DNA of 64,000 nucleotides from Candidatus Poribacteria bacterium (GTDB taxonomy: Bacteria > Poribacteria > WGA-4E > WGA-3G). The notes beneath the pieces were generated by a model. That model saw only the letters and a program-made list of their open reading frames with translations, did not search any database and was not told where the DNA came from. Positions 1 through 7,926 of the stretch are shown piece after piece. Made by a program: the position numbers and the translations under genes. Numbering within the stretch: the first letter of the stretch is position 1; each line of letters starts with the position of its first letter. The stretch covers positions 1-64,000 of the forward strand of contig JAJDUH010000022.1 of NCBI GenBank assembly GCA_022826805.1, given 5' to 3'.

Positions 1-142
1 GGCTTTGCGCAACACCGCACTTTCCATATTACGCTTAGCAGGATACAAGGCTATCGCTAAAACAATGCGATATTTCGCCGCACATCCTAAACAGGCTATG
101 AAACTTTTGAAAAATAATTTTTAAAACTAAATGACCCTAACG

Positions 143-2068
143 TCAATGCCATACAATGTAGGTCGGTATTTCCAACACCAATCCGATCAAGCTCCACACA
201 CACCCGAGCGTATAATCCCCCAAAATTAGCCCTAAAAAGAACGGCACCGCCTGCCGGTAGAGTTTCACACCACCAAGTTTGAGTACAGTCGCTTTTGCCA
301 ACCAACTCAAGAAGATCGGAAACCACAAGCCACCCATCCCTGTCCCGCTCACAAGCACATAACCACCCGGATGCAAGGGCCACCAGAGAAATCGGATCTT
401 CATAATCATTAGGAATATCGTAAATAGGAAACTGCTCCCGATAACGCTCAGTTCAGGAACACTCGTCTCCCGTGGACTGACAAGCCACGTTTGCAGGCGA
501 TTAAAGGTCTCCCATCCCATATAGACGATCCAGCCGCGCGCTTTGCTTCCCGCACCCATATCGTAAAGGACGTGCAGATATGCCCAAAACGTTATCAAGA
601 TACCGAATACAATCGCCAAGATCATCCCGATAAGAAGCTGTCGATACCCGATACGGCTCCGCTCTGCCAAGCGGAACGCCTCCAACTCACTCGGTGTCGG
701 ATGCGCCCGGAAACAGCGGACAAACGGATAGAGAAAGGTTAACCCTGTCAGATTCGCAGCACCGAGTCGGCGTGTGCCTAATGCAAGAACCATCGTTCGT
801 CCCGGATCAACAAAAATTAACTGATGCAACGGCGGCCCAATTTCGGCGCGAATACGTGTAATACCGATAACCAGCGGGAAGTAGAACAGAAAAAAGAGTC
901 CAATTGCCCAGAAAGTCATCCCCATCTGATGACAAAAAAAGAAGAGAAATAGCATGCCTACAGTGAACAGACCCGCTGCTGTACGATAGCGCATCGGTTC
1001 CCCCGAATCGTCAGGCGTGAATTCACCACGACGCTGCGCAATACCGAAAACCTTCCGAAGAATCCGTCCATAGTGTTTCCTTCCTATCCATAACGGAATA
1101 CACCCAAAGGCGATCCACGCCCCCGTCTGCTGTTCGAGATGATAAATATTCCGCGCCCCGAACGCGTCCGTTACAATCAGTTGGATGCGACTGAGAAGCC
1201 AAAAGAACCAACACGAAAATGAGAGATCCAGTGGTGTAAAGAACATCAAACCGATGCTAAACGGATAGAAAGAGATACGAATCGCCCCCATCGCACTCCA
1301 CGGCTTTGAACTGAATTGCCCAATCGTCTTTCCCTTGATGGGTAACGCTGGTATATCAGGAAACAGATAATTCAAGCCGTTAAGCAGTTCTGCACTCCCT
1401 GCCAGTGCGAAACCGAGCCACATCCAGGGCGAGGTAAAAAAACGTTTTGGATTGCTCGTCAACGCCAGCGGGAGTTGGACGATCGGATAGTTCAGACGTT
1501 CGTTTTCCGTCCACTGCTTCCGAAGAAAGACCGTTACCGCCAGCAATGTCAACCAGAGCGCGATAACAAAGCTCGACCATGCCAGGGCAGGCGGTATCCA
1601 TGCGTCTAAATTAGTGGGGGTATAAAGTGTAGAATCTCCGTTGTAGAACCCGTCTAAAATGCGTGGGCTTTTAACGGCGATCCAAGTCGGGATGTGGTGC
1701 CCAAAAAGCGGTATCCATTCATTTTCGAGTGACGCGAACTGAAAAGCGTGCGCAAGGACGGGAATAAGGTACCCCATCATCGTATGCCCACTGATAGTCG
1801 TTAGCATCACCACCATCACATAGATGGTCTGCAAATCCGCTTGCGACATCGCCAGACGAGGTAGGAATCTCTGGAACAGTAGGTTGACAAGTACGAAGAC
1901 CAGGAGGGTAAAAACGGCATTGAAGAACAGGGAAGCAATCGTCAACTGCGTAGAGTGCCACACCTCTGTTCCCATCAGACACCAGTAGCTATTGAAAGCG
2001 ACGAGAACTAATCCGATCAGCAGAATATGCGGTTTGACGAGATTCTGTTTGCCATTTCTATTAGCCAT
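143..2068 (-). CDS. Polytopic membrane protein, DUF6784/DUF6785-like (paralog A)
   Basis: 641-residue integral membrane protein with about a dozen hydrophobic segments, the first at residues 12-30. Recognisable stretches are GHTMMGYLIPVL (about 93-105), TRIRAEIGPPLHQL in the middle, and a C-terminal LHPGGYVLVSGTGMGGLW segment. These match my memory of the uncharacterised DUF6784/DUF6785 membrane families of Poribacteria, Planctomycetes and Armatimonadetes, which look transporter-like; no substrate can be assigned. It overlaps the 3' end of the upstream synthetase by 8 bp and is probably translated from the same mRNA. It is closely similar along its whole length to the 2926-4866 protein, so the two arose by local duplication. 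Start chosen at MANRNGK, with a GGTGCGGGA stretch just upstream. Function uncertain; family call fairly secure. Confidence 0.75.
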   Translation of the reverse strand: MANRNGKQNLVKPHILLIGLVLVAFNSYWCLMGTEVWHSTQLTIASLFFNAVFTLLVFVLVNLLFQRFLPRLAMSQADLQTIYVMVVMLTTISGHTMMGYLIPVLAHAFQFASLENEWIPLFGHHIPTWIAVKSPRILDGFYNGDSTLYTPTNLDAWIPPALAWSSFVIALWLTLLAVTVFLRKQWTENERLNYPIVQLPLALTSNPKRFFTSPWMWLGFALAGSAELLNGLNYLFPDIPALPIKGKTIGQFSSKPWSAMGAIRISFYPFSIGLMFFTPLDLSFSCWFFWLLSRIQLIVTDAFGARNIYHLEQQTGAWIAFGCIPLWIGRKHYGRILRKVFGIAQRRGEFTPDDSGEPMRYRTAAGLFTVGMLFLFFFCHQMGMTFWAIGLFFLFYFPLVIGITRIRAEIGPPLHQLIFVDPGRTMVLALGTRRLGAANLTGLTFLYPFVRCFRAHPTPSELEAFRLAERSRIGYRQLLIGMILAIVFGILITFWAYLHVLYDMGAGSKARGWIVYMGWETFNRLQTWLVSPRETSVPELSVIGSSFLFTIFLMIMKIRFLWWPLHPGGYVLVSGTGMGGLWFPIFLSWLAKATVLKLGGVKLYRQAVPFFLGLILGDYTLGCVWSLIGLVLEIPTYIVWH

Positions 2069-2795
2069 TCCCGCACCTACTGATGTGCTCTAATGCCTGT
2101 TCTAACACCGCTTCGTTACTATATCTTGCGACAGTATCTTTCGCCGCGGAATCGCTGAATTCTCGTATCTCTTCGCATAACAACGGCAAGGCTCGTACAA
2201 CGTTATCTACGATCGTGATACTCGCTTGTTGTGCTGTCCGCGACATCGGGTTCAAATCGACCGTCACAACTGCTTTGCCCATCTTTCGGAGTGCTTCACA
2301 TCGGTCACCGTCCTCAAGCGGCACGAAGACGACATCCGCCTTAAAAATGCCTTCGGGATGGACAAACTTCCTGTTGGAATCGATATAGGAGAGTTGCGCT
2401 TCGGTTGTAGGCATTAGGACATCCGGTGCACCGTGCTGTAAGAGATACTCTCGAATTCTCTGTTCCCGCCCCGTTTCCGTGTGAAAGATGTTCACCTCTA
2501 ACGGTGCCTTCAGCACCTGTCCCAATTCAATAAGTCCATCCGGTGCCAACGCTGCCACATTCCCATTGACCGAGATAACAGGATGTTCTGCCAAACCGAG
2601 CATTGCAGCAGCAGCGTGAATCGCTTCAATCGCGAACGGCTGTGTCCTTTCCCCGATGAGATAGTCAAAAGCCTCCCCGCGTCCGTGCGCGATGAGTCCA
2701 TGGATGGAGGTTATCCCTTGTTCTACGCCTGCAGCGATGGTATCTCGGAGGGTCAAAGAGAGGTATCGGGGATGGGTTTTCGGAACGTCGCTCAA
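2061..2795 (-). CDS. 4-phosphopantoate--beta-alanine ligase, archaeal type (phosphopantothenate synthetase)
   Basis: 244 residues carrying the hallmarks of the archaeal phosphopantothenate synthetase family (COG1701, DUF137): THPRYLSL at residues 7-14, GLIAHGRGEAFDYLIGE near 33-49, HPVISVNGNVAAL, VPLEDGDRCEAL, and VDLNPMSRTAQQASITIVDN near 180-199. In archaea the enzyme joins 4-phosphopantoate and beta-alanine with ATP on the way to coenzyme A, replacing the bacterial PanC route. The start is TTG at 2795, giving the family-typical N-terminus; GAGGTG lies about 12 bp upstream. A TTGAAA-17-TATAAT promoter precedes it. Its 3' end overlaps the downstream membrane protein gene. An archaeal-type enzyme in a bacterial context suggests lateral transfer or a lineage-specific replacement. 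Cytoplasmic. Confidence 0.85.
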   Translation of the reverse strand: MSDVPKTHPRYLSLTLRDTIAAGVEQGITSIHGLIAHGRGEAFDYLIGERTQPFAIEAIHAAAAMLGLAEHPVISVNGNVAALAPDGLIELGQVLKAPLEVNIFHTETGREQRIREYLLQHGAPDVLMPTTEAQLSYIDSNRKFVHPEGIFKADVVFVPLEDGDRCEALRKMGKAVVTVDLNPMSRTAQQASITIVDNVVRALPLLCEEIREFSDSAAKDTVARYSNEAVLEQALEHISRCGNG

Positions 2796-2826
2796 TTAAA
2801 TAACACCTCAGCACGAATTTCCGACT

Positions 2827-2855
2827 ATTATACTCTGTTTTGGTTAAGTTTTCAA
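2827..2855 (-). promoter_or_regulatory. Sigma-70-type promoter for the synthetase/paralog A operon
   Basis: On the minus strand, TTGAAA (2855-2850) and TATAAT (2832-2827) are separated by 17 bp. The flanking 60 bp closely resemble the promoter of paralog B at 4920-4948, so the promoter was duplicated along with the gene. Confidence 0.75.
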
Positions 2856-2883
2856 GAGGTGATGTGGGGTGTGTAAATATTCT

Positions 2884-2920
2884 GATAACTAATAACTGAC
2901 AACCGATAACTGATAACTGA
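2884..2920. repeat. Short tandem heptamer repeat (TAACTGA family)
   Basis: Five units in a row, TAACTAA, TAACTGA, CAACCGA, TAACTGA, TAACTGA, lie just after the paralog B stop codon. Related heptamer tracts occur in at least seven other intergenic places in this window. Confidence 0.75.
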
Positions 2921-2925
2921 ATCCC

Positions 2926-4866
2926 TCAATGCCAAACAATATACGTCGGTATCTCCAACACTAACCCGATGAGGCTCCACACACATCCGAGCGTGTAATC
3001 CCCTAAGATTAGCCCCAAAAAGAACGGTATCGCTTGTCGGTAGAGTTTCACACCGCCAATCTTTAACACGATTGCCTTCGCTAACCAACCCAAGAAGATT
3101 GTAAACCACAATCTCCCCATTCCGGTACCACTGACTAACACATAACCCGCAGGATGCAAGGGCCACCACAAAAACCGGATCTTCATAACCATCAGAAATA
3201 TCGTGAACAGGAAACTGCTGCCAATAACGCCGAGTTCCGGCACACTCGTCTCCCGTGGACTGACAAGCCACGTTTGCAGGCGGTTGAACGTCTCCCATCC
3301 CATATAGACGATCCAGCCGCGCGCTTTGCTTCCCGCACCCATATCGTGAAGGACGTGTAGGTATGCCCAAAATGTTATCAGGATTCCGAACACAATCGCC
3401 AAGATCATCCCGATAAGGAGTTGTCGATACCCAATGTTGGTCCGTTCTGCCAAGCGGAACGCCTCCAGTTCACTCGGTGTCGGATGTGCGCGGAAACAGC
3501 GGACAAACGGATAAAGGAACGTTAGCCCTATCAGATTGCCTGTGCCTAACCGACGTGTGCCTAATGCCAATACCATCGTCCTGCCTGGATCGACAAGAAT
3601 GAGTTGATGAAGTGGCGGCCCAATTTCGGCACGGATACGGGTGATACCGATAATCATTGGGAAGTAGAACAGAAAAAAGAGTCCAATCGCCCAGAAGGTC
3701 ATCCCCATTTGAAAACAGAAGAAGAAAAGGCACATCAACCCAACGGTAAACAGTACGGCAGCAGTGCGGTAACGCATCGGTTCACCCGAATCATCAGGCG
3801 GTGGTTCGCCGCGGCGTTGTGCGATCCCGAAAACTTTACGGATAATACGTCCATAGTGCCGTCGCCCCATCCACAACGGGATGCATCCGAACGCAATCCA
3901 TGCCCCCGTCTGCTGTTCAAACCTATAAATGTCGCGGGCACCGAGCATATCTGTCACTACCATCTGAGCGCGGGTCAGGAACCAGAAGAACCAACATGAA
4001 AACGAAAGATCCAGCGGCGTGAAAAACATTAACCCGATGCTAAATGGATAGAGGGAGATGCGAATCGGTCCCATCGCACTCCACGGCTTTGAACTGAATT
4101 GTCCAAGTACTCTGTTTCTAATAGGTAGGGAAGGAATCTCTGGAAACAGGAAACTCAATCCATTTAGCAGCTCTGCACTCCCCGCAATCGCGAAGCCGAC
4201 CCACATCCACGGCGAGGTAAAAAAGCGTTTCGGGTTACTCGTCAACGCTAACGGGAGTTGGACGATTGGATAGTTCAAGCGCTCATTTTCCGTCCACTGC
4301 CTACGGAGAAAAACCGTTACCGCCAATAACGTCAGCCAGAGCGCGATGACAAAACTCGACCAAGCAAGCACAGGCGATATCCATGCGTTGAGCGTGGTAG
4401 AATTATAAAGAGTAGAATCACCATTGTAGAACCCATCTAAGACACGTGAACTTTTGACTGCAATCCAATTGGGGATGCTGTTTCCAAAGAGCGATAACCA
4501 CTCATTTTCGGGGGTTGCGAACTGAAATGTATGCGTGAGAACGGGAATGAGGTACCCCATCATCGTATGTCCGCTGATTGTTGATACCATCACTACCATG
4601 ACATAGATAGTTTGTAAGTCTGCTTGCGACATCGCCAGACGGGGTATAAATCGCTGGAGCAGTAGGTTAACAAGCACGAAGACCAGGAGAGTAAAAACCG
4701 CATTAAAGAACAGCGAGGCGATCGTCAGCTGCGTAGAGTGCCATACCTCTGTTCCCATCAAGCACCAGTAGCTATTAAAAGCGACGAGAGCCAACCCAAT
4801 CAGTAGAATATGCGGTTTAACAAGTCGTTTAACCTGATTAGGTTTCCCATTTCTGTTGGTTTCCAT
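2926..4866 (-). CDS. Polytopic membrane protein, DUF6784/DUF6785-like (paralog B)
   Basis: 646 residues when started at METNRNGK (4866), which aligns with the start of paralog A; an in-frame ATG at 4896 would add ten residues but has almost no spacing to its GAGGT. Multiple membrane segments and the same landmarks as paralog A: GHTMMGYLIPVL, RIRAEIGPPLHQL and LHPAGYVLVSGTGMGRLW. The two proteins stay alike to the last residue (both end PTYIVWH). Paralog B has its own TTGAAA-17-TATAAT promoter and is probably monocistronic. Differences concentrate in loops, which would suit paralogs with diverging ligands, but that is a guess. Transport of a small solute is plausible from topology only. Confidence 0.75.
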   Translation of the reverse strand: METNRNGKPNQVKRLVKPHILLIGLALVAFNSYWCLMGTEVWHSTQLTIASLFFNAVFTLLVFVLVNLLLQRFIPRLAMSQADLQTIYVMVVMVSTISGHTMMGYLIPVLTHTFQFATPENEWLSLFGNSIPNWIAVKSSRVLDGFYNGDSTLYNSTTLNAWISPVLAWSSFVIALWLTLLAVTVFLRRQWTENERLNYPIVQLPLALTSNPKRFFTSPWMWVGFAIAGSAELLNGLSFLFPEIPSLPIRNRVLGQFSSKPWSAMGPIRISLYPFSIGLMFFTPLDLSFSCWFFWFLTRAQMVVTDMLGARDIYRFEQQTGAWIAFGCIPLWMGRRHYGRIIRKVFGIAQRRGEPPPDDSGEPMRYRTAAVLFTVGLMCLFFFCFQMGMTFWAIGLFFLFYFPMIIGITRIRAEIGPPLHQLILVDPGRTMVLALGTRRLGTGNLIGLTFLYPFVRCFRAHPTPSELEAFRLAERTNIGYRQLLIGMILAIVFGILITFWAYLHVLHDMGAGSKARGWIVYMGWETFNRLQTWLVSPRETSVPELGVIGSSFLFTIFLMVMKIRFLWWPLHPAGYVLVSGTGMGRLWFTIFLGWLAKAIVLKIGGVKLYRQAIPFFLGLILGDYTLGCVWSLIGLVLEIPTYIVWH

Positions 4867-4919
4867 TCTCGTCCCTGCTGGTGTGCTGGAGGACATTACC
4901 TCAGCACAAATTTGCGCCC

Positions 4920-4948
4920 ATTATACTGTGTCTCAGGTAAGTTTTCAA
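4920..4948 (-). promoter_or_regulatory. Sigma-70-type promoter of paralog B
   Basis: On the minus strand, TTGAAA (4948-4943), 17 bp spacer, TATAAT (4925-4920). Downstream sequence up to CTGAGGT is shared with the promoter at 2827-2855. Confidence 0.75.
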
Positions 4949-4971
4949 GGAGAGATGTTTAAAAGCCAGAG

Positions 4972-5186
4972 CATTTATGGTAAACCTTAGCATTAATTAG
5001 ACATTCAGCGAATCAACGCAGCGGGCGCGTATAGCCCGCTGCGGGTGCGGTTAGAATGCACATCGCATGAATCAGAATCAACGGTATGAATGCCTTAATG
5101 GCATTGCCCGGAGCGTGTACGCTGCAAAACCGCCCCTACCGGTTTGGGGTAAAATGCCTGTTTATTTGTCTGGTTTACCATAAATG
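4972..5186. mobile_element. MITE-like element with perfect 15-bp terminal inverted repeats
   Basis: CATTTATGGTAAACC at 4972-4986 is the exact reverse complement of 5172-5186. The 215 bp between holds no credible ORF but several hairpins: GCAGCGGGC/GCCCGCTGC at 5018-5042 and AATGCC/GGCATT near 5088-5104. Length, non-coding content and perfect termini fit a miniature inverted-repeat element. No clear target-site duplication is seen. Confidence 0.55.
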
Positions 5187-5250
5187 ACCCTACCACAAAA
5201 AACGAAACTCTAAATTTTGGGGTGCCCTCCGATCTTCAAACTTTCCGATG

Positions 5251-5467
5251 AAAGTTTCACAGTAAGCATTTTGGAAACCGTCTTTGTAACCCCCGCGAAA
5301 CGTAGGTGTGGTGTAGGTTTAGCGCCTCTTGGGAAACATTTTGTTTTTTCACGTTTACTGTGAAACTTTAAAGTTCGGGGTCTGCTCCAATCCTGTGAAA
5401 ACCCAGTCGTGGTCTATCTTTATTGCCTGTCTGGGAAATTAGTGTTTTTTGGATTTACTGTGAAACT
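5251..5467 (+). repeat. 217-bp composite repeat, copy 1 (upstream of the restriction island)
   Basis: Built of two modules punctuated by the same short motif: AAAGTTTCACAGTAA at 5251-5265, its exact reverse complement at 5355-5369, and TTTACTGTGAAAC again at 5454-5466. A diverged copy in the opposite orientation lies at 13448-13662, on the far side of the restriction genes. Shared internal blocks include AAACGTAGGTGTG and a TTAT.GCCTGT stretch. The short ORF that can be read through this stretch on the minus strand is not credible. Confidence 0.7.
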
Positions 5468-5519
5468 ATTGTTTTGTTGTATTAAATATAACATATTAAT
5501 ATATTTATATCCTAAGTCC

Positions 5520-5580
5520 TTCTGTAGGAGGGATCCGAATCCGCACATGTCCTTGTAGGAGCGAGCTGTGCTCGCGATCT
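5520..5580. repeat. Pair of GTAGG-led hairpin repeats
   Basis: CTTCTGTAGGAGGGATCCG followed by GAATCC, then TTGTAGGAGCGAG with a CTGTG loop and CTCGC (GCGAG/CTCGC stem, 5562-5576). The first unit resembles the hairpin at 43018-43049. Non-coding dispersed repeats. Confidence 0.5.
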
Positions 5581-5772
5581 TCCCAAAATGCTTAGAAAAG
5601 TCGAAAACTAAGTAGCCCCATGTTGAAAGCCAGAGGTGTAGTCCATTCTCCAATTCCGTAGGAACGGCATGTTTATAGAAAAATGCGCCACTATCCGCTT
5701 TAGTCCTGTATGGGTGGTATGTGTATAACGTCTAATGACCCAGTAGATTGAATTATTGGAATCTCTTTTTGC

Positions 5773-5801
5773 TTGAAACCTCTTGCGAATTGTTGTATAA
5801 T
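5773..5801 (+). promoter_or_regulatory. Promoter of the restriction-modification operon
   Basis: TTGAAA (5773-5778), 17-bp spacer, TATAAT (5796-5801), about 95 bp before the methylase start. The only strong match in the 1-kb spacer on this strand. Confidence 0.75.
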
Positions 5802-5895
5802 TTACTGTTACTTAACAAAATAGAGGTGAAATATTTAAGGCAATGGAGGCTACCACACTAATGTGGTACAGAAGGTCCCATAAAGAGGAAAATTT

Positions 5896-7926
5896 ATGAA
5901 CACAAATCCTGCTGAAACGCAAGTTGTTAGTATCCCCGATGGCTCTATCCGTGATTATATTGACGGGAAACCCCGCAAAGACACCCCAGAAGAATATGTC
6001 CGTCAGACAATTGAGAAAAGGCTAATCAACGAGCACAAATACAAGCGAGAGCAGATCAAAATTGAGTTCGGTTTGAAACTGGGTTCTCGCCGTCCGCGCG
6101 CCGATATTGTTGTGTTTCCCAAAGACAGTCCGGAGATGACCCAGGATCAGGTGTGGTTGATTGTTGAATGCAAAAAAGAGACAGTAGAGCCGAGAAACAG
6201 GAGAGACGGTGTTGAACAACTCAAGTCCTACATGAGCGCGTGCCCAAATTGCGAATGGGGTCTCTGGACGAATGGCAGATATAAGGAAGTCCTCAGAAGG
6301 GTAAGGGTAGGAGATCGCTATGAATTTCAAGAGTACAACGATATTCCCGCTGTTGATGGTTCTTTAGAGGATGTTGACAGACCAAAGCGCAGCACTCTGA
6401 AAAAGGCTTATGAAGATAACCTTTTGATGGTTTTCAAGACCTGCCATAACCATATCTATGCTACCGACGGTTTGCAAAAACAACCCGCGTTCTTTGAGTT
6501 GCTAAAGTTAATTTTCTGCAAAACGCTTGATGAGCAGAATGTTGGTCGACCGCTTGAATTTTACGCGAGGTCCGGGGAGCGGGGAAATCGGGACGGGCAA
6601 CTCACAGTTCAAAAGCGCATTTCTAAAATTTTTGGGAAAGTCAAACGGGAGTTTCCACAGATTTTTGAGGCAAACGATGAAATCAGATTACAACCACGTT
6701 CCCTTGCATGGATTGTCTCGGAACTTCAATCTTATAGTCTTCTTGAAACGCATGTGGATGTAAAAGGCAAAGCCTACGAGGAACTCGTCGGTGCGAATTT
6801 AAGGGGCGATCGCGGTGAATTCTTCACGCCACGGAATATCATGCAGATGGCGGTTGAAATGGTCAATCCAAAACCTGAAGAAAAAGTTTGTGATACGTCG
6901 TGCGGCACTGGCGGTTTCTTGGTCACCGCAATGAATCATATCATTGAAGGGTTAAAGCATGAAGTGACTGATGACCTCGGATTAGGTGAAGTGGAATGGT
7001 CTGAGGATCAAAGAGTGATCATTAGGGACCGGATAAAGCAAATTGTTGCCTCGGATTTCTACGGATTTGACATCAATCCAGACCTCGTGAAAGCCACGAA
7101 AATGAACATGGTAATGAATAATGACGGTAGCGGTAATATCTACCGAAACGACTCCCTGTTACCGCCACATGAGTGGTCCCAGGAGCTCAAACAGGAATTA
7201 GCCGATGCGCTGAATATCCAAGCCGACAACATAACAAGCGCAGATTCCATTGAATTCTTCGATATCATCGTTACAAACCCACCCTTCGGCAGCGACATCC
7301 CTATCAAAGACCCCCCTATTCTTGGGCAATTTGACATTGGACATATTTGGCGCAAAGGCGGAGAAGGCGGGTGGGAGATGTCGAATACTCTTCAAACGTC
7401 GGTACCACCTGAGCAGCTTTTCATAGAGCGTTGCCTTCAATTTCTCAAACCCAATGGGAGATTGGCGATTGTGTTACCTGACTCTATTTTAGGCAATCCT
7501 GGACTGGGTCATATCCGCCGGTGGCTGCTTGAAAAAACACGGATCGTTGCCAGTGTTGATCTACACACCGATACCTTCCAACCCAGAAACGGTACGCAGA
7601 CCTCGGTGCTAATTTTGCAGAAGAAAACACAAGAGGAAATTAACGAGGAACGGTATGCTCGGCGAATTGTCCCATACAACATTTTCATGGCGATGGTAGA
7701 GAAAGTCGGACATGATAGACGCGGAAACACCCTCTTTCAAAGGGACAAAGACGGCAATGAAATTTGGGTGCCTGAAGAGAACACTTCTCCAATAAATTAC
7801 AGAAACGCCGAAGGTGCTATTGCGGATCTTCAAACCGAAAAGCAAACTCGCATCATTGATGACCAGAGCCGCGAAGTCCCACGACTCTTTGCAGACTGGA
7901 AAAAGGAGGAGGGGATAGGGTGGTAA
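5896..7926 (+). CDS. N6-adenine DNA methyltransferase with N-terminal HSDR_N/PD-(D/E)XK domain
   Basis: 676 residues. The N-terminal ~130 residues look like the type I restriction R-subunit N domain: RADIVVF with D70, then IVECKKE with E91 and K93, and Q108 further on, the D...ExK...Q pattern of an active PD-(D/E)XK nuclease. The remainder is HsdM-like: GEFFTPRNIMQMAVEMV, motif I DTSCGTGGFL (about 331-340), DFYGFDINP and the catalytic NPPF at 461-464, as in gamma-class N6-adenine methylases. Partner: the specificity gene, overlapping by 7 bp. No HsdR helicase is seen nearby, so cleavage and methylation may sit in one chain, as in BcgI-type enzymes. AGAGGAAAA precedes the ATG. Role: host DNA methylation and restriction of foreign DNA. 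Confidence 0.85.
   Translation: MNTNPAETQVVSIPDGSIRDYIDGKPRKDTPEEYVRQTIEKRLINEHKYKREQIKIEFGLKLGSRRPRADIVVFPKDSPEMTQDQVWLIVECKKETVEPRNRRDGVEQLKSYMSACPNCEWGLWTNGRYKEVLRRVRVGDRYEFQEYNDIPAVDGSLEDVDRPKRSTLKKAYEDNLLMVFKTCHNHIYATDGLQKQPAFFELLKLIFCKTLDEQNVGRPLEFYARSGERGNRDGQLTVQKRISKIFGKVKREFPQIFEANDEIRLQPRSLAWIVSELQSYSLLETHVDVKGKAYEELVGANLRGDRGEFFTPRNIMQMAVEMVNPKPEEKVCDTSCGTGGFLVTAMNHIIEGLKHEVTDDLGLGEVEWSEDQRVIIRDRIKQIVASDFYGFDINPDLVKATKMNMVMNNDGSGNIYRNDSLLPPHEWSQELKQELADALNIQADNITSADSIEFFDIIVTNPPFGSDIPIKDPPILGQFDIGHIWRKGGEGGWEMSNTLQTSVPPEQLFIERCLQFLKPNGRLAIVLPDSILGNPGLGHIRRWLLEKTRIVASVDLHTDTFQPRNGTQTSVLILQKKTQEEINEERYARRIVPYNIFMAMVEKVGHDRRGNTLFQRDKDGNEIWVPEENTSPINYRNAEGAIADLQTEKQTRIIDDQSREVPRLFADWKKEEGIGW

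Noticed and set aside
5420..5653. 77-residue minus-strand ORF in the spacer
   Set aside because: It is made entirely of repeat sequence and a hairpin, with no start signal or family resemblance.
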